This document shows, one piece after another, positions 45,636 to 57,200 of a DNA stretch of 64,000 bases. The translations under genes and the position numbers were made by a program. The notes below the pieces were generated by a model that saw only the letters and a list, made by a program, of their open reading frames with translations, made no database searches and was not told the DNA's origin. Position 1 is the first letter of the stretch. Every line of letters begins with the position of its first letter. This DNA comes from Candidatus Kryptoniota bacterium. Its GTDB lineage: Bacteria > Bacteroidota > Ignavibacteria > Kryptoniales > JAKASW01. The stretch is from contig DATCTN010000026.1 in the NCBI GenBank assembly GCA_036567965.1, positions 248,001 to 312,000 on the forward strand, read 5' to 3'.

Positions 45636-45647
45636 GGAGGTTATTTG

Positions 45648-48600
45648 ATGCCTAACGCAGATTTTCGCCGGGAACCCCAGTTAAGCCGCAAGGCGATAAC
45701 GGCAATTCGCATTAGCCTTGCATCTCCCGATTCAATCATCGATCGTTCTCACGGTGAAGTCACGAAACCGGAAACAATCAACTACCGATCCTATCGCCCG
45801 GAAAAAGACGGTCTGTTCTGCGAAAAGATATTCGGTCCGGTTAGAGACTGGGAATGTCACTGCGGCAAGTATAAAAAGATACGGTACAAGGGTATCGTAT
45901 GCGACCGCTGTGGTGTTGAAGTCACCCAGAAAAGCGTTCGTCGTGAGAGGATGGGGCACATCACGCTCGCGACGCCCGTGGTTCACATCTGGTATTTGCG
46001 CTCGCTGCCCAGCAAGATCGGCAACCTTCTCGGGATGTCGACAAAAGAACTCGAGAAGATCGTTTACTACGAATCGTACGTAGTGGTACAGCCGGGCGCC
46101 GCTGCCGACCTCAAGGCGAAACATCTCATGACCGAGGAGGAGTATTACGAGCTGCTGGAGAAGTATCCGCATAATAATGAGCTGGATGACTCGGACGCGA
46201 GAAAGGTTATTGTAAAGATCGGCGGCGAAGCGATTAAGGAAATGCTGAAGCGGGTCGAAGTCGATGAACTAAGCGACTTTCTCAGGACATCGGCTCGGAC
46301 GGAAAAATCGGAACAAAAGCGAATTGATCTCCTGAAGCGCCTTAAAGTCGCCGAGGCATTCCGCACGCGCGAGGGAGACGAGTTCATCAACAGACCCGAC
46401 TGGATGGTGCTCGAAGTGATCCCGGTAATTCCGCCGGAGCTGAGGCCGCTCGTACCCCTCGAAGGTGGACGATTCGCCACGAGCGATCTGAACGATCTAT
46501 ATCGCCGGGTGATCATTAGAAACAACAGGTTGAAGCGCCTCATTGACATCAAAGCTCCCGAAGTAATCCTTCGGAACGAAAAGAGAATGCTTCAGGAAGC
46601 GGTCGATGCGTTGCTCGACAACAGCCGCCGCATCAGCGCGGTAAATTCAGACAGTCAGCGCGCGCTGAAGTCTCTGTCGGATGTCCTGAAAGGTAAACAG
46701 GGGCGGTTCCGTCAGAATCTTCTCGGCAAGCGCGTCGATTACAGTGGAAGATCTGTGATCGTCGTCGGACCTGAACTGAAATTACATCAGTGCGGACTGC
46801 CGAAAGATATGGCGGTAGAACTCTTCAAGCCCATGATCATCCGGAAGCTTCTCGAACGGGGCGAGGCGAAAACCGCGAAGACCGCCAGAAGGCTTGTGGA
46901 TCGAAAAGTATTGGAAGTGTGGGAAGTTCTCCCCTCGATAGTGGAAGGACATCCCGTAATGTTGAACCGCGCGCCGACCCTGCACAGACTCGGCATCCAG
47001 GCATTCCAGCCGGTGTTGGTCGATGCAAAAGCGATCAAACTTCATCCTCTGGTCTGCACTGCATTCAACGCCGATTTCGACGGCGACCAGATGGCGGTTC
47101 ATGTGCCGCTTTCGTTTGAAGCGCAGCTCGAGGCGCGGATACTGATGCTGTCCAGCCACAACCTCCTGTCGCCGGCACACGGGAAGCCGATCGTCCATCC
47201 GACGCAGGATATGGTTCTCGGGTTGTACTACCTGACGAAGATTCAAAAGAGTGCAAATGCAACCCCGAAGGTGTTTGCCTCGGTCAACGAGATCAGACTG
47301 TCGATCGAATTAAAGAAGAATTCATATCATGAACCGATAAGATTCAAGAAGGGTGGAGAATATATAGACACGACTCCCGGCCGCGTTCTATTCAATGAGA
47401 TAGTACCGGTCGAACTTGGATTCATAAATGAAGTCTTGACGAAGAGCAAGCTCATCTCCATCATTGCTGAGTCCTACAAGAAGGCCGGTCCGCTTAAGAC
47501 CGCATTGTTCCTTGACGATCTGAAGGATCTTGGATTTGAAAGCGCGACGGCTGCAGGCCTCTCTATTAACGTCAACGATGTCATCATACCCGACGTCAAG
47601 AGGAAATTTATCGAGATTTCCGATCGTGACGTTAAGGAAATTGAAGCAAGCTACGAGGGTGGCTTCATAACTGCTGGCGAACGTTATAACAAGATCATTG
47701 ATGTGTGGCAGAGAGCGACTAATCTCGTGAGCGACGCGGCGTACAAAACTCTATCCGCCTCGAAGGATGGATTCAACTCGATATGGATGATGTTGGATTC
47801 GGGCGCCAGAGGTTCCAAAGACCAGGTAAAGCAGCTCGCTGCGATGCGCGGTCTGATGGCGAAACCGCAGAAGTCGCTCACCGGCCAGGTCGGCGATCTC
47901 ATCGAGAATCCGATCATCGCGAACTTCCGCGAAGGGTTGTCGATATTGGAATACTTCATCTCTACTCACGGCGCAAGAAAAGGACTAGCCGACACCGCTT
48001 TGAAGACCGCCGACGCAGGTTATCTCACTCGCAGGCTTGTGGACGTTTCTCAGGACGTCGTCATCGCGAGCGATGACTGCGGAACGATCCGCGGCATATC
48101 CGTGAGCGCTATTAAGGACGGCGAGCGAGTTCAGGAAACTCTGGTCGAACGTATTCTTGGACGAGTCGCACTTTACGATGTCGTCGATCCGCTCTCCAAT
48201 ACCGTGATCTTGAAAGGCGGCGAAGAAATCACGGAAGATCTTGCTGAAAGGATCGCAAACACCGCAATCGACAGCGTCGATATCCGATCGGTATTGACCT
48301 GCGAGGCTCCGCGCGGAGTTTGCGCGAGATGCTACGGCCGCAATCTTGCCACCGGAAAGATGGTCGAGATCGGTGACGCGGTCGGGATTATCGCGGCACA
48401 GAGTATCGGAGAACCGGGTACACAGCTGACTCTCCGTACGTTCCACACCGGCGGTACCGCAAGCGTCGAGTCGCAGGAATCGAACGTAGTCGCGCCAGCC
48501 GAAGGCAGATTGAGATTCGAAAACATGCAGCCGCTTGTCGATTATACCAACCGCACAACCGGCAAACCTGAAAAAGTATTGCTCGGACGTCACGGCGTAA

Positions 48601-49925
48601 TCCAGATTCTTGACAAGGACAATCGCGCCATCAAGAAGATGGACGTTCCACAGGGCGCCCACCTGCTACTCGCCGAGGGCGATACCGTGAGTAAGGGCGA
48701 CCTCGTGTACCAGTGGGATCCTTACAATACCCTGATACTCACCGAGTTCGGTGGCAAAGTGCGTTGGGTCGACCTGAAAAAGGACATCACTTATCGCGAA
48801 CAGACCGACGAGCAAACCGGACAGGTCGAGAAAGTCGTCATCGAAAGCGTCGACAAGAATGTGACCCCGTCGATCGAGATTGTCCATGGCAGCAAGATCA
48901 AGCGGACATATAACCTTCCGGTCGGGGCGCACATCGTGGTCGAAGATGCCGAGGAGGTTCAGTCCGGCGAAACACTTGCCAAGAAGCCGAAAGAATTGTC
49001 GCGCGTACGTGACGTTACCACAGGTCTTCCGAGGGTGCAGGAGCTTTTCGAGGCACGTGCGCCGCAGGATCCTGCAACAGTAAGCGAAATTGACGGCTAC
49101 GTCGGGTTCGGCGGACAGTCCAGAGGCACGAAAGAAGTCATTGTCACGAGCGCCGACGGAAAAGACAGAAAAACGTACAAGGTCTCTCTGAGACAGCACA
49201 TCCTGGTACAGGAAAACGATTTCGTGATTGCCGGTGAGCGACTTACTGACGGACCGATCGATCCGCATGACATACTCCGGATCAAAGGTCCGGCTGATGT
49301 GCAGAAATACCTGCTCGACGAAATCCAGGAAGTGTATCGTCAGCAAAATGTGACGATTAACGATAAGCACATCGAAGTTATAGTGCGCCAGATGTTCCAG
49401 CGTGTTCGTGTCGTCGACGCGGGCGACACGCCGTTCCTCGAAGGCGATATCGTTGACGTTCACAGGATAAGAGAAGAAAACTCGACGATCAGCAAGAAGA
49501 TCGTTGTCACTGCGAAAGGAGACTCGAAGTACAGAATCGGTCAGATTGTGGAGCGCGCAGTGGTCATGGCCAAGAATCGCGACATGCGACGGGCGAAGAA
49601 AAAAGTGACCGAGTTCCGTGACGCGGTCCCTGCAACTGCTGAGGACGTGCTTCTCGGAATCACGTCTGCCGCGTTGTCCACTGACAGTTTTATTTCTGCT
49701 GCTTCGTTCCAGGAGACGACAAAGGTCCTCACAGATGCGTCTGTGGAAGGGAAACTGGACAAGCTTATCGGCTTGAAGGAAAACGTCATAATCGGGCAGC
49801 TCATCCCCGCAGGAACCGGCTTGAAGAAGTTCCATGACCTCATCCTTACTGACGAGGAGATGCTTGAAAGAGCGGCCGAAGAGCCGGAGGAAGAAGAAGT
49901 CTCCAGGCAGAAGGTCGCGTCCTAA
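45648..49925 (+). CDS. rpoC: DNA-directed RNA polymerase subunit beta'
   Basis: Largest polymerase subunit, 1425 aa. N-terminal zinc site: [20 protein letters not shown] (about residues 66-85). The catalytic Mg2+-binding motif NADFDGD is present (about 465-471), as are the bridge helix and trigger loop region ([25 protein letters not shown]), and the second zinc site [13 protein letters not shown]. The start is ATG 45648, preceded by GGAGGAGG at seven bases; a TTG just before it is less likely. Terminated by a hairpin at 49944. Confidence 0.96.
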   Translation: MPNADFRREPQLSRKAITAIRISLASPDSIIDRSHGEVTKPETINYRSYRPEKDGLFCEKIFGPVRDWECHCGKYKKIRYKGIVCDRCGVEVTQKSVRRERMGHITLATPVVHIWYLRSLPSKIGNLLGMSTKELEKIVYYESYVVVQPGAAADLKAKHLMTEEEYYELLEKYPHNNELDDSDARKVIVKIGGEAIKEMLKRVEVDELSDFLRTSARTEKSEQKRIDLLKRLKVAEAFRTREGDEFINRPDWMVLEVIPVIPPELRPLVPLEGGRFATSDLNDLYRRVIIRNNRLKRLIDIKAPEVILRNEKRMLQEAVDALLDNSRRISAVNSDSQRALKSLSDVLKGKQGRFRQNLLGKRVDYSGRSVIVVGPELKLHQCGLPKDMAVELFKPMIIRKLLERGEAKTAKTARRLVDRKVLEVWEVLPSIVEGHPVMLNRAPTLHRLGIQAFQPVLVDAKAIKLHPLVCTAFNADFDGDQMAVHVPLSFEAQLEARILMLSSHNLLSPAHGKPIVHPTQDMVLGLYYLTKIQKSANATPKVFASVNEIRLSIELKKNSYHEPIRFKKGGEYIDTTPGRVLFNEIVPVELGFINEVLTKSKLISIIAESYKKAGPLKTALFLDDLKDLGFESATAAGLSINVNDVIIPDVKRKFIEISDRDVKEIEASYEGGFITAGERYNKIIDVWQRATNLVSDAAYKTLSASKDGFNSIWMMLDSGARGSKDQVKQLAAMRGLMAKPQKSLTGQVGDLIENPIIANFREGLSILEYFISTHGARKGLADTALKTADAGYLTRRLVDVSQDVVIASDDCGTIRGISVSAIKDGERVQETLVERILGRVALYDVVDPLSNTVILKGGEEITEDLAERIANTAIDSVDIRSVLTCEAPRGVCARCYGRNLATGKMVEIGDAVGIIAAQSIGEPGTQLTLRTFHTGGTASVESQESNVVAPAEGRLRFENMQPLVDYTNRTTGKPEKVLLGRHGVIQILDKDNRAIKKMDVPQGAHLLLAEGDTVSKGDLVYQWDPYNTLILTEFGGKVRWVDLKKDITYREQTDEQTGQVEKVVIESVDKNVTPSIEIVHGSKIKRTYNLPVGAHIVVEDAEEVQSGETLAKKPKELSRVRDVTTGLPRVQELFEARAPQDPATVSEIDGYVGFGGQSRGTKEVIVTSADGKDRKTYKVSLRQHILVQENDFVIAGERLTDGPIDPHDILRIKGPADVQKYLLDEIQEVYRQQNVTINDKHIEVIVRQMFQRVRVVDAGDTPFLEGDIVDVHRIREENSTISKKIVVTAKGDSKYRIGQIVERAVVMAKNRDMRRAKKKVTEFRDAVPATAEDVLLGITSAALSTDSFISAASFQETTKVLTDASVEGKLDKLIGLKENVIIGQLIPAGTGLKKFHDLILTDEEMLERAAEEPEEEEVSRQKVAS

Positions 49926-49943
49926 TAAAGAAGTAAAACAGAG

Positions 49944-49972
49944 TGGGGAGAACGCTGTTTCTCCCCATTTTT
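49944..49972 (+). terminator. Rho-independent terminator after rpoC
   Basis: TGGGGAGAA (49944-49952) and TTCTCCCCA (49959-49967), loop CGCTGT, followed by TTTTT. It separates the rpoBC message from the str operon. Confidence 0.88.
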
Positions 49973-49985
49973 GTGGCAAGTTTTC

Positions 49986-50014
49986 TTGATTATTTTATAG
50001 GCGTCGTTTATATT
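49986..50014 (+). promoter_or_regulatory. Candidate promoter of the rpsL-fusA-tuf-ribosomal protein operon
   Basis: TTGATT (49986-49991), 17-base spacer, TATATT (50009-50014) continuing as TAA. It lies between the rpoC terminator and rpsL; predicted initiation is near 50021, about 34 bases before the rpsL start. Confidence 0.65.
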
Positions 50015-50054
50015 TAATTCTCTATGATGAAGGCACGTAATTCGGAGGAACAGA

Positions 50055-50435
50055 TTGCCGACAATTAACCAACTGATAAGGCAGGGGAGAGAGAGACTCC
50101 TTCTGAAAGGTAAGTCCCCCGCGCTTCAGGGAAACCCGCAAAAGCGAGGTGTATGCACTCGCGTCTACACCACCACACCAAAGAAGCCGAATTCGGCTCT
50201 TCGCAAAGTTGCGCGCGTCAGGCTGACTAACGGAATTGAAGTCACGGCCTATATCCCTGGGGAGGGACATAACCTGCAGGAACACTCTATTGTTTTGATA
50301 AGAGGCGGCCGTGTGAAAGACCTACCGGGCGTGCGTTACCACATCATAAGAGGCACACTCGATACTGCCGGCGTGGCAGACAGGAAGCAGGGCAGATCGA
50401 AGTACGGCGCCAAGAAGCCTAAAGCTTCGGCATAA
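50055..50435 (+). CDS. rpsL: 30S ribosomal protein S12
   Basis: S12 checks codon-anticodon pairing at the decoding site. The 126-residue product has the decoding loops [18 protein letters not shown] and [14 protein letters not shown], with the lysines whose change gives streptomycin resistance unaltered. Start is TTG at 50055 with GGAGGA (50044-50049) at five bases. First gene of the str operon, following the candidate promoter. Confidence 0.96.
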   Translation: MPTINQLIRQGRERLLLKGKSPALQGNPQKRGVCTRVYTTTPKKPNSALRKVARVRLTNGIEVTAYIPGEGHNLQEHSIVLIRGGRVKDLPGVRYHIIRGTLDTAGVADRKQGRSKYGAKKPKASA

Positions 50436-50456
50436 AACTTACAAGTAGAGTTTAAA

Positions 50457-50924
50457 ATGAGAAAGAAACGCTCTGACAGGCGTCAGGCTTTTCCTGACCC
50501 GAAATATAACGACGTGTTTATCGCGAAGTTCGTGAACAACATCATGACTTCGGGTATGAAGCACCGTGCACGCAGAATTATCTACGATGCGTTCGACATC
50601 ATCGAGCAGAGGACAAAGCAAAATCCTCTCGACGTGTTCCGGAAGGCGCTGAACAATGTTCAGCCGATTATCGAAGTGCGTGCGAGAAGGGTCGGAGGCG
50701 CCACGTACCAGGTTCCGAGCGAAGTAAGGCCCGAAAGAAGCCTTGCACTCGGAATGAGATGGCTCATTAGATATTCGCGCGAAAGAAAGGACAAGTCGAT
50801 GTCCCTGAAACTTGCGGCGGAAATAATCGCGGCGTCGAACGGCGAAGGAAACGCGATTAAGAAACGTGAAGACACACATAAGATGGCGGAAGCTAACAAG
50901 GCTTTCGCTCACTATAGATGGTGA
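50457..50924 (+). CDS. rpsG: 30S ribosomal protein S7
   Basis: S7 nucleates the 30S head and touches tRNA at the E site. The 155-residue protein is Arg/Lys-rich from the start (MRKKRSDRRQAFPDPKYND). It has MTSGMKHRARRIIYDAFDIIEQR and the beta-hairpin region RRVGGATYQVPSEVRPERSL, and the helical C-terminus ends HYRW. It lies 21 bases after rpsL. In many bacteria it represses the str operon. Confidence 0.97.
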   Translation: MRKKRSDRRQAFPDPKYNDVFIAKFVNNIMTSGMKHRARRIIYDAFDIIEQRTKQNPLDVFRKALNNVQPIIEVRARRVGGATYQVPSEVRPERSLALGMRWLIRYSRERKDKSMSLKLAAEIIAASNGEGNAIKKREDTHKMAEANKAFAHYRW

Positions 50925-50947
50925 GATCGAAAGGCGATAGATAGGTT

Positions 50948-53041
50948 ATGCCCAGAGAGTATCCGTTAGAACGAACACGCAACATCGGGATTATGGCGCA
51001 CATAGATGCCGGAAAAACTACAACTACCGAGAGAATACTTTTCTATACAGGTAAGACGCACCGGTTAGGCGAGGTCCACGATGGCGCAGCCACCATGGAT
51101 TACATGGAACAGGAAAAAGAGCGCGGAATAACGATTACCTCCGCGGCCACGACCTGCTTCTGGAGAGACCACAGGATAAATATTATCGACACGCCCGGAC
51201 ATGTTGACTTCACCATCGAAGTCGAGCGATCACTCCGTGTCCTTGATGGTGCGATCGCACTGTTCTGCGCGGTCGGTGGTGTCGAACCCCAATCTGAAAC
51301 TGTATGGAGACAGGCCGACAAATACGGAGTCCCGAGAATAGCTTTCGTCAACAAGATGGACCGCGTCGGCGCGGACTTCTTTAATGTTCTACAGATGATG
51401 CGCGATAGACTCGCCGCGAACCCCGTTCCGATACAGCTCCCGATCGGCGAGGGTGACCTGTTCTCCGGCGTCGTCGACCTCGTTAAAATGAAAGCTGTTA
51501 TGTACAACGAGTCGAATCTCGGGACGACCTGGGAAGAGTACGATATACCCCATGACCTCCAGAAGATTTCTGCAGAGTATAGAACCAAACTTCTCGAAGC
51601 CGTCTCCGACATAGATGACACACTTCTCGTCAAGTATCTCGACGGCAAGGAGATTTCAGAATCCGAAATTATAGCTACGATCAGAAGAGCTACAATAGGA
51701 CTAAAGATTGTCCCGGTTGCATGCGGCACTGCATTCAAGAACAAAGGTGTGCAGCGTCTAATGGATTGTGTTGTCGATTTCCTCCCGTCACCTCTCGATG
51801 TCGGCGTGACTCACGGCCATGACCCGAACGGAAAGCAAATCGAACGCAAACCGTCCGACGAAGAACATTTTTCGGCACTCGCCTTCAAAATTATGACCGA
51901 TCCGTACGTCGGAAAACTGACGTTCTTCAGAGTATACAGCGGAACACTATCCGGCGGTTCGTACGTGCATAACTCGAGTACCGGCCGGAAGGAAAGAATA
52001 GGTCGTATTCTTCGTATGCATGCGAATCATCGCGAAGATATCGACACTGCTTACACAGGAGACATTGCGGCTGCCGTCGGTCTCAAATACACGAAGACGG
52101 GCGATACGCTTTGTGAAGAGGACTCGCCGATCGTCCTCGAGAAGATGGAATTCCCCGATCCGGTTATCCATGTCGCGATCGAACCTAAGACGAAGGCTGA
52201 TCAGGAAAAGCTCGGCGATTCACTCATGAAATTGACGGAAGAAGATCCGACTTTCCGGATGGCTACGAATGAAGAAACAGGTCAGACGATCATCAGCGGT
52301 ATGGGCGAACTTCATCTTGAGATCATCGTCGATCGTTTGAAACGCGAGTTCAAGGTCGAGGCAAATGTCGGCCGACCGCAAGTCGCATACAAAGAGACTA
52401 TTAAGAAGAAAGTCACACAGGAAGGAAAGTTCATCAGGCAATCCGGCGGGCACGGTCAGTACGGCCACGTGTGGCTTGAGATCGAACCCAACGAGAAGGG
52501 CAAAGGTTACGAATTCACGAACGCCATTGTGGGCGGCGTGATTCCGAAAGAATATATCCCCGCCGTGTCTGAAGGGATTCACGAAGCTCTTCAGAGCGGA
52601 GTCCTTGCCGGCTTCCCGGTTGTGGACGTCAAAGTAAAACTGTTCGATGGTTCGTACCATGATGTTGACTCCAGCGAGATGGCGTTCAAGATAGCCGGCA
52701 GCATCGGGTTTAAAGACGGTGCGAAAAAGGCAGATCCGGTTCTACTTGAGCCCATCATGGACGTTGAAGTTGTCACCCCCGAGGAATATCTCGGTGATGT
52801 AATGGGTGATCTCAACTCACGCCGTGGAAGGATCGAAGGGATCGGATCCCGCAAAGACGCTCAGGTTGTGAAGGCGATGGTTTCGCTTTCAGAGATGTTC
52901 GGATATGCGACGTCGTTACGTTCCATGACGCAAGGACGGGCGATCTTCACCATGCAGTTTTCTCATTACGATGAAGTGCCGAAGAGCATTTCGGAACAGA
53001 TTATCGAAAAAGTAAGAGGCAAAGAGACGGTGGCTGCATGA
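50948..53041 (+). CDS. fusA: Elongation factor G
   Basis: EF-G translocates tRNA and mRNA through the ribosome using GTP. The 697-residue product has GTPase motifs [19 protein letters not shown] (about 17-35), the switch [19 protein letters not shown], and [10 protein letters not shown]. Later domains end with the typical EF-G domain [21 protein letters not shown] and a domain V with the sequence [16 protein letters not shown]. It is 23 bases from rpsG and 97 from tuf. No duplicate copy is in the window. Confidence 0.97.
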   Translation: MPREYPLERTRNIGIMAHIDAGKTTTTERILFYTGKTHRLGEVHDGAATMDYMEQEKERGITITSAATTCFWRDHRINIIDTPGHVDFTIEVERSLRVLDGAIALFCAVGGVEPQSETVWRQADKYGVPRIAFVNKMDRVGADFFNVLQMMRDRLAANPVPIQLPIGEGDLFSGVVDLVKMKAVMYNESNLGTTWEEYDIPHDLQKISAEYRTKLLEAVSDIDDTLLVKYLDGKEISESEIIATIRRATIGLKIVPVACGTAFKNKGVQRLMDCVVDFLPSPLDVGVTHGHDPNGKQIERKPSDEEHFSALAFKIMTDPYVGKLTFFRVYSGTLSGGSYVHNSSTGRKERIGRILRMHANHREDIDTAYTGDIAAAVGLKYTKTGDTLCEEDSPIVLEKMEFPDPVIHVAIEPKTKADQEKLGDSLMKLTEEDPTFRMATNEETGQTIISGMGELHLEIIVDRLKREFKVEANVGRPQVAYKETIKKKVTQEGKFIRQSGGHGQYGHVWLEIEPNEKGKGYEFTNAIVGGVIPKEYIPAVSEGIHEALQSGVLAGFPVVDVKVKLFDGSYHDVDSSEMAFKIAGSIGFKDGAKKADPVLLEPIMDVEVVTPEEYLGDVMGDLNSRRGRIEGIGSRKDAQVVKAMVSLSEMFGYATSLRSMTQGRAIFTMQFSHYDEVPKSISEQIIEKVRGKETVAA

Positions 53042-53070
53042 CAAAGGACCTCTCTTCCTTTACGCAGCTG

Positions 53071-53103
53071 GTTCCGGTTATGGTTCCGGTGGAACTGTTC
53101 CGG
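53071..53103 (+). promoter_or_regulatory. GTTCCGG repeats in the fusA-tuf spacer
   Basis: Three copies of GTTCCGG at 53071-53077, 53083-53089 and 53097-53103, with GGAAC at 53091-53095. GGAAC can pair with either of the first two GTTCC copies, giving mutually exclusive hairpins. Confidence 0.4.
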
Positions 53104-53138
53104 AGTAACAGTTTGAAAAAATCATAAGGAGAATTTAA

Positions 53139-54353
53139 ATGGCAAAGGAGAAATTTGACCGTAGCAAGCCGCATGTGAACGTCGGCACGATCGGGCACAT
53201 CGACCATGGCAAGACAACTCTTACCGCGGCGATCACAATGGCGCTGGCAAAGAAAGGATTGGCTTCGATAAGAACTTTTGACAGCATCGATAATGCGCCC
53301 GAAGAAAAAGCGCGGGGAATAACCATCGCAACAGCGCACGTCGAGTATTCCACCGCCACCCGTCACTACGCACATGTCGACTGTCCCGGTCACGCCGACT
53401 ATATAAAGAACATGATCACGGGCGCTGCTCAGATGGACGGCGCTATTCTCGTAGTCGCGGCGAACGACGGACCTATGCCACAGACCAGGGAACACATTCT
53501 TCTCGCGTATCAGGTCGGCGTGCCGAAAATTGTCGTTTTCATGAATAAGGTCGATATGGTCGATGACCCCGAGCTTCTCGAGCTTGTTGAAGTAGAAGTC
53601 CGCGACCTCCTGAAGAAGTACAATTTCCCCGGCGATGAGATACCGGTTATTCGCGGCAGTGCACTAAAGGCCATGGAAGCGGGCGCCGACCCAAATGCAA
53701 AGCCAGACGACCCAAGATTCAAATGCGTCTATGATTTGATGGATGCAGTCGACAGCTACATACCGCTTCCGAAGCGTGATGTCGACAAGCCGTTCCTTAT
53801 GCCGGTCGAAGACGTATTCACGATCACCGGCCGCGGCACCGTCGGAACCGGCCGTGTCGAGCGCGGAAAAGTGAAAGTTGGTGAGGAAGTGGAGATCATC
53901 GGTCTCGGAGCGCACAAGAAAGCGGTTTGCACCGGACTCGAGATGTTCCGCAAAGAACTCGATGAAGGTATGGCCGGCGACAACATCGGCGTTCTTCTAC
54001 GCGGAGTTGAAAAAGAAGAACTTGAACGCGGAATGGTTATTGCCAAACCCGGCTCGATTACTCCTCACACAAAGTTCATCGCCCAGGTGTACGTGTTGAG
54101 CAAAGAAGAAGGCGGCCGTCATACTCCTTTCTTCAAAGGGTATCGCCCGCAGTTCTACTTCAGAACGACTGACGTGACCGGTTCTGCGACAGAATTCCCG
54201 GCTGGAACCGAAATGGTTATGCCTGGCGATAACGTCGACAACCTGAGAATCGAACTCATCACTCCCATTGCGATGGAAGAAGGACTTCGTTTTGCTATTC
54301 GCGAAGGCGGACATACCGTCGGCGCCGGAGTCGTAACGAAAATTATAGAGTAA
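53139..54353 (+). CDS. tuf: Elongation factor Tu
   Basis: EF-Tu brings aminoacyl-tRNA to the ribosome with GTP. The 404-residue protein has the GTPase motifs [14 protein letters not shown] (about 20-33), the switch II sequence [13 protein letters not shown], and the guanine-binding NKVDMVDD. Domains II/III are standard ([15 protein letters not shown]; the C-terminal [12 protein letters not shown]). AAGGAGAATTTAA precedes the ATG. It is the only tuf in the window and belongs to the str operon. Confidence 0.97.
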   Translation: MAKEKFDRSKPHVNVGTIGHIDHGKTTLTAAITMALAKKGLASIRTFDSIDNAPEEKARGITIATAHVEYSTATRHYAHVDCPGHADYIKNMITGAAQMDGAILVVAANDGPMPQTREHILLAYQVGVPKIVVFMNKVDMVDDPELLELVEVEVRDLLKKYNFPGDEIPVIRGSALKAMEAGADPNAKPDDPRFKCVYDLMDAVDSYIPLPKRDVDKPFLMPVEDVFTITGRGTVGTGRVERGKVKVGEEVEIIGLGAHKKAVCTGLEMFRKELDEGMAGDNIGVLLRGVEKEELERGMVIAKPGSITPHTKFIAQVYVLSKEEGGRHTPFFKGYRPQFYFRTTDVTGSATEFPAGTEMVMPGDNVDNLRIELITPIAMEEGLRFAIREGGHTVGAGVVTKIIE

Positions 54354-54397
54354 CTCTACTTTGAACGCTTACAAAAATATGGAAGCGAGGTAAAGCT

Positions 54398-54706
54398 GTG
54401 GCTGGTCAGACTATCAGGATAAAGTTGAAATCCTATGATCATGCTCTGATTGACAAGTCGGCCGAGAAAATCGTGAGGACAATCAAGTCGACCGGCGCCG
54501 TAGTGTCCGGCCCGATTCCACTCCCGACAAAGAAGACGATCTACACAGTTCTTCGGTCGCCACATGTCGACAAACGAAGCCGCGAACAATTTGAACTGCG
54601 TCAGCACAAGCGCCTGATTTATATCTACAACGCCTCATCCAAATCAGTCGACTCGCTGACGAAACTCGATTTGCCCGCAGGCGTCGATGTGGAAATGAAA
54701 GTCTGA
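54398..54706 (+). CDS. rpsJ: 30S ribosomal protein S10
   Basis: S10 is part of the 30S head and the NusE partner of NusB in antitermination. The 102-residue product has the long beta-hairpin loop region [29 protein letters not shown]. Start is GTG at 54398. It opens the S10-like cluster 44 bases after tuf; no promoter is apparent between them, so read-through is expected. Confidence 0.96.
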   Translation: MAGQTIRIKLKSYDHALIDKSAEKIVRTIKSTGAVVSGPIPLPTKKTIYTVLRSPHVDKRSREQFELRQHKRLIYIYNASSKSVDSLTKLDLPAGVDVEMKV

Positions 54707-54759
54707 ACGGTTCAGCTGATGACATTTAATAATCCCCGCGCATACCGGAGTTTAAGATA

Positions 54760-55380
54760 ATGAGTGGCATGCTTGGCAAGAAACTCGGAATGACAAACGT
54801 GTTCGATGAGAAGGGCAACTTCATTTCTGTCACCGTCATCGAAGCAGGTCCCTGTCCGATTACTGCAATCAAGACGAAAGAACGCGACGGATATGAAGCG
54901 CTTCAGCTCGGATTTGGTGCGAAGCGTGAAAGCCTGTTGAGCAAACCGTTGAAAGGTCATCTTGCAAAGTCCGGCGTCAAGTCGGCAAGAATTCTCGGTG
55001 AATTCGACGGCTTCGAGATTTCCGCCTACAAAGCCGGTGATGTGGTGAGCGTAGACAAGGTTTTCGCAGTCGGCGACACTATTTCCGTATCGGGAACCTC
55101 GAAGGGTCATGGTTTCCAGGGAGTCGTGAAGCGCCACCACTTTGGCGGCGGCGCGGTGACTCACGGTCAAAGCGACAGGACCCGTGCGCCGGGATCGGTC
55201 GGAAGCTCGTCCTACCCGTCGAGATCATTTAAGGGTCAGCGCATGGCCGGCAGAATGGGCGGCAAGCGCTCAACTGTGAAGAACCTGAAAGTTGTCCGCT
55301 TGATCCCGGATTCAAATCTGATCCTCGTCGAAGGCTCGGTGCCAGGACCGACCAACGGCTTTCTGGAAATCTGGAAGTGA
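54760..55380 (+). CDS. rplC: 50S ribosomal protein L3
   Basis: L3 reaches the peptidyl-transferase centre with a long internal loop. The 206-residue protein begins SGMLGKKLGMTNVFDEKGNF and has the GKGHGFQGVVKRHHFGGG-like loop HGFQGVVKRHHFGGGAVTHG (about residues 125-145) and the glutamine-bearing region near it, GRMGGKRSTVKNLKVV. Standard length. Its stop lies close to the rplD start codons. Confidence 0.97.
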   Translation: MSGMLGKKLGMTNVFDEKGNFISVTVIEAGPCPITAIKTKERDGYEALQLGFGAKRESLLSKPLKGHLAKSGVKSARILGEFDGFEISAYKAGDVVSVDKVFAVGDTISVSGTSKGHGFQGVVKRHHFGGGAVTHGQSDRTRAPGSVGSSSYPSRSFKGQRMAGRMGGKRSTVKNLKVVRLIPDSNLILVEGSVPGPTNGFLEIWK

Positions 55381-55394
55381 ATGAGGTCGACAAG

Positions 55395-56030
55395 ATGCAA
55401 TTAGATATTCTGAAAATCGACGGCACAAAGACAGGTGAGAAGGTGGAGCTATCCCCGGCCGTATTCGAAATCGTGCCGAATGATCAGGCAATCTACCACG
55501 CAGTGACCGCCTACCTCGCGCACGCACGCCAGGGAACTCATAAGACGAAAACCCGTGCCGAAGTCAGCGGCGGAGGAAAGAAACCCTGGAAGCAAAAACA
55601 CACCGGCAGGGCGAGAAGCGGATCCATCAGGAACCCGCTTTGGGTCGGCGGCGGAACAATTCAGGGTCCGGTGCCGCACGAGTACAACCTCAAGGTCAAT
55701 GACAAGGTGAAGACGCTGGCCAAGAAATCGGCACTCACATACAAAGCTAAAGACAGCTGTATCATGGTGGTCGAGGATTTTACCCTCAACGAATCGAAAA
55801 CAAAAAGAGTGGTCGAGATTCTAAACTCGCTGGGATTAAAAGGTAAAAAAGTCCTGATGCTTCTCCCGAAGAATGACAAAACCATTTACGTCTCCAGCAG
55901 GAACCTTCCGAAGGTTTTTGTGAAAGATGCCGTCGGCGCTTCGCCTTACGAATTGCTGAACAACGATTTCATCCTCTTCCAGAAGAGTGCATTGACAGTT
56001 TTGCAGGACAAACTGGTCGGAGAAGCATAA
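55395..56030 (+). CDS. rplD: 50S ribosomal protein L4
   Basis: L4 lines the exit tunnel and in some bacteria represses its own operon. The 211-residue product has the extended loop GGGKKPWKQKHTGRARSGS (about residues 58-76) that reaches into the tunnel, and the C-terminal globular domain. I prefer ATG 55395 with a GAGG site eight bases upstream; GTG 55377, overlapping the rplC stop, would add six residues. The stop shares one base with the rplW start (TAATG). Confidence 0.96.
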   Translation: MQLDILKIDGTKTGEKVELSPAVFEIVPNDQAIYHAVTAYLAHARQGTHKTKTRAEVSGGGKKPWKQKHTGRARSGSIRNPLWVGGGTIQGPVPHEYNLKVNDKVKTLAKKSALTYKAKDSCIMVVEDFTLNESKTKRVVEILNSLGLKGKKVLMLLPKNDKTIYVSSRNLPKVFVKDAVGASPYELLNNDFILFQKSALTVLQDKLVGEA

Positions 56031-56320
56031 TGAGTACCCTTATTATAAGGCCGTTGCTGACGGAAAAGAATACGAAGCTGCAGGAGCAGCACCAGTACGT
56101 TTTCGAAATCGTAGTCGGATCGAACAAAATAGAAGTGAAGAGAGAAATAGAGAAACGCTTCAACGTAAAAGTGAAGACAGTCCGCACCGCTGTAATGAAA
56201 GGTAAGCTGATCGGCTCGCTCACGAGGCGCGGCAGATTTGAAGGCCGGCGTCCGACAAGGAAAAAGGCTATTGTGACCCTTATGGAAGGTTACACGATCG
56301 ATCTTCTCGGGACCGCGTAG
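56030..56320 (+). CDS. rplW: 50S ribosomal protein L23
   Basis: L23 sits at the tunnel exit and docks trigger factor and SRP. The 96-residue protein starts with the family motif IIRPLLTEKNTKLQEQHQYVFEI and has the tunnel-extending loop GKLIGSLTRRGRFEGRRPTRKKAIVTL, with the Lys/Arg pattern. Start overlaps the rplD stop by one base. Confidence 0.96.
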   Translation: MSTLIIRPLLTEKNTKLQEQHQYVFEIVVGSNKIEVKREIEKRFNVKVKTVRTAVMKGKLIGSLTRRGRFEGRRPTRKKAIVTLMEGYTIDLLGTA

Positions 56321-56359
56321 TATTGTTCCGGAAGAATCCAATAGGAAAAGGATTTTGAA

Positions 56360-57187
56360 ATGGGTTTGAAAAAATTAAAACCGATGACGCCCGCGACGCG
56401 GTTCTACGTGGTCTCGACATTCGAAGAGGTGACGAAGACAAAGCCGGAGAAATCGCTCATCGTTCCGTTGAAAAGCAGCGGCGGGAGAAATAACCAGGGA
56501 CGAATCACATCACGTCACCGCGGCGGAGCCCATAAGAAGTTTTATAGAATTATCGATTTCAAGCGGGACAAGGTTGGAATTGACGCGAAAGTCGCCGCCG
56601 TAGAATATGATCCCAACAGGAATGCGAGAATTGCACTTCTCCATTACCGTGACGGAGACAAGCGTTACATCATTGCCCCCGACGGACTGAAGGTCGGCGA
56701 TATTCTCCAGACCGGAGAGGCCGCTGAGATCAAGGTAGGGAACTCGATCCCGCTTAAGAATATTCCCGTCGGCACGACAATCAATAACGTCGAGATGAAA
56801 GCCGGCAAAGGTGCACAGCTCGCCAGAAGCGCCGGCAATTCCGCGCAGCTCGTCGCAAAAGAAGGCAACTACGCAACACTCAGGCTTCCTTCCGGCGAGA
56901 TGAGGATGATAAGGACTGAATGCAAAGCGACCATCGGCGTGGTCAGTAATGCTGAGTACGAGAATATCAGCTGGGGAAAAGCCGGACGACTCCGCTGGCT
57001 CGGTGTAAGACCTCAGTCGCGTGGAGTGGTTATGAACCCTGTCGATCACCCGCACGGCGGTGGCGAAGGAAAATCTCCCCAGGGAAATCCTCATCCGGTT
57101 TCGCCATGGGGATGGAAGACGAAGGGTAAAAAGACACGAAAGAGAAACAAGCCGTCCAACAAGTATATAGTGAAACGAAAAAGATAA
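56360..57187 (+). CDS. rplB: 50S ribosomal protein L2
   Basis: L2 is required for subunit association and peptidyl transfer. The 275-residue protein has [22 protein letters not shown] (about residues 45-66) and the C-terminal catalytic-loop region [15 protein letters not shown] with the conserved histidine (about residue 229), followed by a basic tail. Start is preceded by AAAAGGA. Standard length. Confidence 0.97.
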   Translation: MGLKKLKPMTPATRFYVVSTFEEVTKTKPEKSLIVPLKSSGGRNNQGRITSRHRGGAHKKFYRIIDFKRDKVGIDAKVAAVEYDPNRNARIALLHYRDGDKRYIIAPDGLKVGDILQTGEAAEIKVGNSIPLKNIPVGTTINNVEMKAGKGAQLARSAGNSAQLVAKEGNYATLRLPSGEMRMIRTECKATIGVVSNAEYENISWGKAGRLRWLGVRPQSRGVVMNPVDHPHGGGEGKSPQGNPHPVSPWGWKTKGKKTRKRNKPSNKYIVKRKR

Positions 57188-57200
57188 CGGTTGAACTAAC

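Noticed and set aside
49680-49900. Possible second rpoC terminator or attenuator inside the end of rpoC
   Set aside because: The only convincing hairpin with a U-tract lies after the stop at 49944-49972.
48666-49979. Long open frame (437 codons) on the minus strand opposite rpoC
   Set aside because: It lies wholly antisense to an unmistakable rpoC, has no ribosome-binding site or recognisable domain, and such frames are common opposite biased genes.
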